64,000 nucleotides of DNA from Bryobacteraceae bacterium. GTDB lineage: Bacteria; Acidobacteriota; Terriglobia; Bryobacterales; Bryobacteraceae. Each line of letters starts with the position of its first letter. Positions within the stretch are counted from its first letter, which is position 1. Below, piece by piece: positions 59,401 to 64,000 of this stretch. Below the pieces are notes generated by a model. That model saw only the letters and a program-made list of their open reading frames with translations. It did not search any database and was not told where the DNA came from. The DNA lies in assembly GCA_019752335.1 (NCBI GenBank), contig JAIEMJ010000007.1, forward strand, positions 62,001 through 126,000, given 5' to 3'. Position numbers and translations under genes: made by a program.

Positions 59401-59802
59401 ACCGGCGTTGGCTCACGGCCCGACCTCGTCAGCGGACAGAATGGCAACCTCGACGGTTCCGCCCGCACCTACCAGCGTTGGTTCAACACCGGCGCCTTCA
59501 CCATCAATGAGCGCAACACCAATACGCCGTTCTTCGGCCGCTTCGGCACCGCGCCGCGCACGAACGCCATTCGCCTGCCCGGACTGATCAACACTGACTT
59601 CTCGGCCAACAAGCGCTTCGCCGTCGGCGAACGCCGCTACTTCGAGTTCCGGTCTGAGTTCTTCAACCTCTTTAACCACTACAACCCCGACGTCGCCTCG
59701 GTGGACTTAAACGTCCGCTCGCAGACCTTTGGCACCATCGGAGGCGGCATCCGCGGCACCACTACGCGCGTGATTCAACTCGGGGCCAAGTTCGTCTTCT
59801 AA
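56464..59802 (+). CDS. TonB-dependent receptor with N-terminal carboxypeptidase-regulatory domain (Oar-like)
   Basis: A 1112-residue outer-membrane receptor of the same class as the one near 30 kb. The signal peptide (LLPVLLALAASALAQ) is followed by a regulatory beta sandwich (about 28-110; LTGIVTDASGAPVANVRVKA, GSYSLPFLAAGDYNVDT). The plug spans about 125-250 (KIVDLPLNGRNFIQLAQLIP, GFSANGSRDTANRFFLDGIE). The long barrel ends with aromatic QLGAKFVF. The Arg/Gly-rich insert in the plug (TVRRGRGSIGQ) is a local oddity. Substrate unknown. It is divergent from the membrane-anchored regulator-like gene. Confidence 0.94.
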   Translation: MKNITSSYRLLPVLLALAASALAQQTTATLTGIVTDASGAPVANVRVKATSVLTNAIRETTTNEAGSYSLPFLAAGDYNVDTTKEGFASGKVAGLSLQVGVTARVDIQIKVGNVAESINVEASSAVLQTENATVGSVIDAQKIVDLPLNGRNFIQLAQLIPGAQAGTPGSITVRRGRGSIGQADSSFGSTGFSANGSRDTANRFFLDGIEVMDYDAMTYSFSPSVDSLAEFKVETSNYSAESGGAPGGHVNMLTKRGGNVYHGTLWEFNRNDAFTQTYDAIAKRSLTNPRLNRNQFGANIGGAVRIPKVYNGIDKTFFFFNWERGRNAQGAVPGFRTVPTADFRNGDFSKLVNARTGAPIVLLDPQRVPIANNIIPRSALSPQALAFLNFTPLPNFAGPNPLVNNFLNNPASAISKQDNYNARIDHQLSSKDAIFGRFVFNDTFEAGVPYWGNDQRDNLGRTKNLSLGYTRTVSASIVNELRGGYHNFYENETFGTTGRADFDVANKMGLPLVSKDPKFFGPPIVNVTGNEGGFSFFGLQRTIGPRERSNGILQFVDNLSWQRGKHFVKVGADIARRTVTFNQARDPRGNFSFDGTYTGSAFADFMLGYVRSASLNPAVTVTDLSNYWQAYYFNDDWKVSSRLTINFGARYDYFGKMVQSDDKFVNIEQNGLQPAGFAGPKDSRYGRGLLQPDRNNFSPRFGFAYQPAFVKDAVVRGGYGIYYTPQISNAIFAMAEGAQATAGANVIGNIAGAPNLFFSNPFAGAATTGVFNFAVSNDQNMRDSYIQQWNLNIQKKLWGGFVVDAGYVGSKGTRLVATLGDINRPVAVLDPRVPGTPSLNSRRPNQLFQRPVTGDKAIGNSIYHSLQMKLERRMATGVTVLSAFTWAKAFTGPTDIGGQVGGGNYIGSVQDLYNLQGERTIAGFDQKLRSVNTVLYELPFMKRSRGPLAYVVKGWQVSTIITAQTGFGAPISYGIDTTGTGVGSRPDLVSGQNGNLDGSARTYQRWFNTGAFTINERNTNTPFFGRFGTAPRTNAIRLPGLINTDFSANKRFAVGERRYFEFRSEFFNLFNHYNPDVASVDLNVRSQTFGTIGGGIRGTTTRVIQLGAKFVF

Positions 59803-59846
59803 TTCCTTGCGGAAACGGTGAGCGCGTTTGAAGCGTCATACTGGTT

Positions 59847-60440
59847 ATGATGACCCGGATCTTCGCGCTCACCCTTTTTGCGGCCGCGACCTTGGCCGCG
59901 TCCCGCGGCACTGACCTCTATGCCGCCAATCAATTCGCCGACGCCGAGGGCGCCCTGCGCGCCGAGGTGGCGGCGGACGCGGATAACGCCAAGAGCTGGC
60001 AAGCACTCGGCATGACCCTCCTGCGGCTGAACAAGATCGCTGACGCCCAGGAAGCCTTGCGCAAAGCTGCAACGCTGGATCCTGATTCGCCCGAAGCGCC
60101 GCTCGGTCTGGCCGAAGCCTCCGCCTTCTCCAAAGAGTTTGCGGAGGCCGAAATCTTCGTCCAGGAAGCGGCCAAAATCGACAACGACAGTAGCCAACTC
60201 TCCTACGTGCGTGGCGTGATCAAGGCTGGCCAGCGCAACTTCGCCGGCGCCGTGAAGGACTTGGAAGACGCCACGGCCAAGGACGACCGGCACGCCTATG
60301 CGCACTACTACGCGGGCCTTTCTTACAACGCGTTGAAGCGCCCCGACAAAATGATTGAGCACTTCCAGAAGTTTCTGCGCCTGGCGAACAAGGCGCCCGA
60401 GGCGGATCGTGTACAGTCGATCCTGAGAGCCGCGAGGTAA
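59847..60440 (+). CDS. TPR-repeat exported protein
   Basis: A 197-residue protein. The signal peptide (RIFALTLFAAATLAAS) is followed by about four tetratricopeptide repeats: GTDLYAANQFADAEGALRAE, AKSWQALGMTLLRLNKIADA, PEAPLGLAEASAFSKEFAEA and HAYAHYYAGLSYNALKRPDK. It likely forms a protein-interaction scaffold in the periplasm. Starts at ATG 59847 or 59850 are equivalent. The gene for the TamB-like protein follows after 11 nt, so a role in envelope assembly is suggested by context. Confidence 0.85.
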   Translation: MMTRIFALTLFAAATLAASRGTDLYAANQFADAEGALRAEVAADADNAKSWQALGMTLLRLNKIADAQEALRKAATLDPDSPEAPLGLAEASAFSKEFAEAEIFVQEAAKIDNDSSQLSYVRGVIKAGQRNFAGAVKDLEDATAKDDRHAYAHYYAGLSYNALKRPDKMIEHFQKFLRLANKAPEADRVQSILRAAR

Positions 60441-60451
60441 CCTCTCCCGGG

Positions 60452-63400
60452 ATGGCCACTTGGCGGCGCAGAGCGATTTACTTCAGCGCATTGCCGCTGC
60501 TGGTGATCTGCGCATGGTGGATGCTCCATGGCGACGCCGCTCGTCGCGCGATCCTGTCGCGGCTCGAGACCGAAACCATTCAGATGCGGGCGGGCCGCTT
60601 GGACTATGACTTACTCACCCTGTCCGCCAGGCTGCAAGACGTCACGCTGCTCGCGAAACAAGCCCCGGATCTGCCACCCTTCCTCCGGGCAAAAGACTTA
60701 CGACTCCGCCTGAATTGGCGGACCCTGAGCAGCCTTTCTCTCGACTTAGACCAAGCCGACATCGAAGGCGTGCAGATAAACCTTGTCCTGCAACCGAACG
60801 GTCGCAACAACTTGCCGAGAGCTACCAGCGGCGAGTCCTCGCCGTGGTTGATTCGACGGCTACGCGCGCGGGGTGCTTTGGAAGTAAACTCTGGTTCGCA
60901 GGGTTCCGTCATCTTTCCAGCGTGGAACTTACAACTCAGCGGCGAGCCCGCTACGCGACAGCATACGCTGCTGCTGAACGCCGGCGCTGGCACGGCTAAT
61001 TACCAGGGGCGGCGAATTCCGCTGGACCAACTGTCGCTGAAAGGAATTCTTACGGCGAATGCCTTTGAATCTCTGCAAGCGACTGTCGCTAGCCAGCTTC
61101 TGCAAGTTACAGCCACCGGCCGTCTCCCTTTCCGCGGACCCATCGCGATCACCGCCCATGCAGGTCTCGATACATCTTTTCTGGGAATCCCCTTACAAGG
61201 CAAAGTAACTTCGGTGAGCGAGATTACTGGCCTAGTCGGCCAGCTCCAACTTACTTCTTCGCTCAGCTCGGTTGCGTTAACCTACGAAAACTATCCGCCC
61301 GTTGCGCTGCAAGCCAAAGCGGAGTACCGGCAGGCGCAAGATCGCCTCCTCGTGACGGAAGCGGCGCTCAAGACGGCCTACGGCGGCGCTCAGGTAACAG
61401 CTGACGTCGCCCTGCGCCAAGGCGAGAGCCGCCTCAGCGCCCAAGTGCCGAATCTCGTCCTACCGGATTTCCCGCAAAAAATCTCCTCCGCCACATCGGT
61501 CACCGTGGAAGCTCGCTGGCCCTCGCTCGACTTCGCAAGTGCCACAGCCACGGGCAATGTGCGGCTGAAACCGCTACCCTCGCCGGATCGGATCCCGGTC
61601 GCGGCCGATATCGGTTTCGCGGGCAACCTCGCATCCTTGCGGATTGCTGTCCGATCACTCGCCGCCGCCGGCGCCGAAGCCTCCGGCATCCTGTATCTCG
61701 AAGGACAGAAGAATCTGCGCGGAGAATTCGTGGCCGGCACAAATAGCCTAGCCCGCGTACTCTCGACCCCGGACATTGACGGACCTGCCGCCCTCACCGG
61801 AGTCATCGGCGGCACGATTGCCGCGCCAGTCGCCGCCGCCACCCTCAGTGCCGAAGATCCGGCGAAGGGCGCCAAGCTCACCGCCGCGCTCACTTACGAG
61901 GACCGCGTTCTGCGAGTCAGCGCCTTGGACGCGCGTTGGAAAGGCCAGTTGCTGCGTGGAGACGGATCGCTGGCGCTGGAAGGCAACTTACTCGAGTTCA
62001 CCGCCTTTACTGACGGTGTCCGCGCCGAGAAACTTCTCGACGGCCCCATCACCGGCTCGCTACGCCTCGAAGCACACGGCGGTGGCACCTTGGAGCATCC
62101 CACGGCGCAAATCACTCTCACCGGCAATAATCTAACCGTCGCGGAAGAGTCACTGGGTCCACTGGAAGGCCAGGCGAGTCTCGATGGCCGCCTGCTTCGA
62201 GTAAGTCAGTTGCGGCTACCGCGCCAAGGCTTTACCGCCACCGGCACTTATGATCTTGCGCAAAAGCTCTACACGCTCGACGCACAAGCCACCGCGCTAC
62301 GCCTCCGTTACGGACAGTTTGCCGTAAAGGCCGCTGGCCAAGGTACGCTCGACAATCCCCAACTTACTGCGCAAGCCTCTAGCCCGACGTTTACCTACGG
62401 TCACCGTCTCTACGGGCCTGTGGAAGCAACCCTCGACGTTAAGGACCACTTTGCGGATATCAGCGCCCGCGCCCCCAACTACCAGGCGGCAGCTAAGGCG
62501 CACCTATCTACCTCTGCACCTTACGCCGGCAACTTTACGCTGGAAGCGAACTCCATACCGCTGGAAGATCCGCTCAGCGGCAAGTTAGTCGTGAATGCGC
62601 AAGGTGAAGTCAGCCTTGAAAAATGGCAGTCCGGCAACGCAGAAGTTGCCGTCCAGTTACTCGGCGTGAAATACAACGGTGAACCGCTCACCAGCCAGAA
62701 ACCTCTCCGCGCAAGGATCGCAGAGGGCACCATGCAACTTGAGCCCGCCACGCTCACGCTCGCCGGTTCCACGCTCTCGCTCACGGGTAGCCTACCCGTC
62801 GATCCCCGATCCACCGCCGGATCGCTTCAACTTCAAGGCGCCTTGGATCTCGCCGGCCTCACGAAGCTCATCCCCGAGTGGACCGCCTCTGGAATTCTGA
62901 AGCTCAACGGCGAGGTGAAAGGCAACTTACAACGCATTGAGCCGCAATTCACCGCCACTCTGCGCGACGCCATCGTCACTCCGCCTGGGTTGAATCCCGT
63001 AGTCGACCTCCAACTCGACGCCAATTTGCGCGACGGGCGCTTGACCTTGGACCGGCTCACCGGCAACTGGGCCAAAGCCCAGTTACAAGCCTCCGGCGAT
63101 TTCCCTCTAGGTTTACTTCCCAAGAACCTGCCCATTGACTTTGCCCGCCCCAGCGGCCCCGCCAAGCTCAGCTTTGACGCCCGCGGCCTCGATGTCGCCG
63201 CGCTCGCGGCGGTACCTGCCAATACCGGTGGCCGGATTACACTGCATGTCGAAGCAGAGTCCGCCAAAGCAGAGATTAGCAGCATTCGCGCGCGCGCCGT
63301 TCTTGAGGAACTTACTCTGCGCGCCGGCGACTTCACCGTGCAGCAGACATCGCCCTCGGTGGTGATCGTAGAGGACGGGAACGCGCGGATTGAAAACTTC

Positions 63401-64000
63401 GCGCTCGCCGGACCGGGCACAGAACTGGTTCTGCGCGGCAAAGCAAGTCTGCTTGGCGATAACCCTGTCGCTCTGCGGCTCGCCGGCTCCATCGAAACGG
63501 GAGTGCTCTCCAACTTAGTCGCGCCCGCCAAATTGCGTGGGCCAGCGCGCATTCAGCTCTCGGCTTACGGCCCGGCGCGCGCGTTGAAGGCGGCTGGCTT
63601 TGTCGACGTCGCCAACGGCCAGTTACTTCTGCCTCGCCCCCGTCTGGCGGTTGACCAATTACAGGCCCGGGTCAACTTCACTGGCGAACAAGTGTCAGTG
63701 GAGAAATTCGAAGGGCTGCTCAATGGCGGCACCATCAGCGCCAAGGGCGGGCTGCGTTTTGCGGGGGGAGAAACGAAAGCGATTGATCTTTCCCTCAACG
63801 CACAAAACGTCTACTTCGACTATCCCTACGGACTCCGCACCCTATCCGGCGGTAGCCTGACCCTCAAGCAAATCGGCCAGCGCATTGTGTTGGGGGGGGA
63901 CATCGTCATTGACGAAGGTTCTTTTCGCGAGTTAGTGACGATCGAGGGTAACTTACTGGCGGCTTTAAATCCTACCAGTGAGGACGCGTTTGGCGTGGAG
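60452..64000 (+). CDS. TamB/AsmA-like translocation and assembly protein (partial, runs off window)
   Basis: The frame stays open for 1183 codons from ATG 60452 to the last base of the window. The N-terminus has one membrane anchor (IYFSALPLLVICAWWML). A very long, repetitive beta-rich region follows (LRLRLNWRTLSSLSLDLDQA; GRLLRVSQLRLPRQGFTATG; DIVIDEGSFREL near the end). This is typical of the inter-membrane TamB/AsmA family that bridges inner and outer membranes for lipid or outer-membrane-protein transport. The C-terminal DUF490 domain expected to define TamB is beginning at the end (about residue 1120 onward). Together with the TPR gene it looks like an envelope-biogenesis operon. Confidence 0.85.
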   Translation, partial: MATWRRRAIYFSALPLLVICAWWMLHGDAARRAILSRLETETIQMRAGRLDYDLLTLSARLQDVTLLAKQAPDLPPFLRAKDLRLRLNWRTLSSLSLDLDQADIEGVQINLVLQPNGRNNLPRATSGESSPWLIRRLRARGALEVNSGSQGSVIFPAWNLQLSGEPATRQHTLLLNAGAGTANYQGRRIPLDQLSLKGILTANAFESLQATVASQLLQVTATGRLPFRGPIAITAHAGLDTSFLGIPLQGKVTSVSEITGLVGQLQLTSSLSSVALTYENYPPVALQAKAEYRQAQDRLLVTEAALKTAYGGAQVTADVALRQGESRLSAQVPNLVLPDFPQKISSATSVTVEARWPSLDFASATATGNVRLKPLPSPDRIPVAADIGFAGNLASLRIAVRSLAAAGAEASGILYLEGQKNLRGEFVAGTNSLARVLSTPDIDGPAALTGVIGGTIAAPVAAATLSAEDPAKGAKLTAALTYEDRVLRVSALDARWKGQLLRGDGSLALEGNLLEFTAFTDGVRAEKLLDGPITGSLRLEAHGGGTLEHPTAQITLTGNNLTVAEESLGPLEGQASLDGRLLRVSQLRLPRQGFTATGTYDLAQKLYTLDAQATALRLRYGQFAVKAAGQGTLDNPQLTAQASSPTFTYGHRLYGPVEATLDVKDHFADISARAPNYQAAAKAHLSTSAPYAGNFTLEANSIPLEDPLSGKLVVNAQGEVSLEKWQSGNAEVAVQLLGVKYNGEPLTSQKPLRARIAEGTMQLEPATLTLAGSTLSLTGSLPVDPRSTAGSLQLQGALDLAGLTKLIPEWTASGILKLNGEVKGNLQRIEPQFTATLRDAIVTPPGLNPVVDLQLDANLRDGRLTLDRLTGNWAKAQLQASGDFPLGLLPKNLPIDFARPSGPAKLSFDARGLDVAALAAVPANTGGRITLHVEAESAKAEISSIRARAVLEELTLRAGDFTVQQTSPSVVIVEDGNARIENFALAGPGTELVLRGKASLLGDNPVALRLAGSIETGVLSNLVAPAKLRGPARIQLSAYGPARALKAAGFVDVANGQLLLPRPRLAVDQLQARVNFTGEQVSVEKFEGLLNGGTISAKGGLRFAGGETKAIDLSLNAQNVYFDYPYGLRTLSGGSLTLKQIGQRIVLGGDIVIDEGSFRELVTIEGNLLAALNPTSEDAFGVE

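Overview
The window is a GC-rich, gene-dense stretch of what looks like an acidobacterial chromosome, most probably from the Bryobacterales/Solibacter group. The evidence is a set of family signatures: two very large TonB-dependent receptors with an N-terminal carboxypeptidase-regulatory domain, a beta-propeller protein ending in the C-terminal domain first recognised in Solibacter (TIGR03437 type), a PSCyt1/DUF1549/DUF1553 plus DUF1501 pair, a tricorn-type protease, and the remnant of an ADOP-type permease. I see no rRNA, tRNA, CRISPR array, prophage or intact insertion sequence.

Layout. 1-9.7 kb: a truncated membrane protein, an SDR oxidoreductase, a penicillin-acylase-type hydrolase, a decayed ADOP permease, SppA, and an O-antigen ligase/TPR-like pair. 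9.8-19 kb: envelope and stress genes (FecR-like protein, lytic transglycosylase-like protein, RlpA), secreted RNase T2 with a zinc-ribbon protein, a 22-residue lysine-rich protein with its own terminator, a sigma-54 activator, a glycosyltransferase, a TIM-barrel epimerase and NikR. 19-25.6 kb: the PSD1/DUF1501 pair and a cbiMQO-type nickel/cobalt importer that NikR plausibly controls. 25.6-44.4 kb: cyclophilin, tricorn protease, TonB receptor, carboxypeptidase-regulatory protein, a decayed HD-domain hydrolase, the large propeller protein, DUF4920, a T4 Rnl1-like RNA ligase, a YncE-like protein, and two neighbouring genes (DUF1080, M28 peptidase) with a one-base frameshift each.

44.4-49.1 kb is the most interesting part: a compact Kai-clock-like locus. 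On the minus strand lie a response regulator with a KaiA-like C-terminus, kaiB and kaiC. Divergent from them, across a 13-bp palindrome, are a stand-alone cobalamin-binding protein with both sequence hallmarks of CarH-type light sensors (W-x9-EH and ExHxxG) and a histidine kinase. A second KaiB-like gene overlaps the 3' end of the kinase on the opposite strand. I infer a non-cyanobacterial timing or signalling module with a possible B12-based light input.

49.2-64 kb: NIPSNAP protein, MFS exporter, rhodanese, double cupin, Tex, a membrane-anchored regulator-like protein divergent from a second TonB receptor, a TPR protein and a TamB-like protein that runs off the window.

Two general features stand out. 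Many starts lack a Shine-Dalgarno sequence and instead have a -10-like TAnAAT hexamer 6-10 nt upstream, suggesting leaderless mRNAs. Convergent genes repeatedly overlap at their 3' ends.
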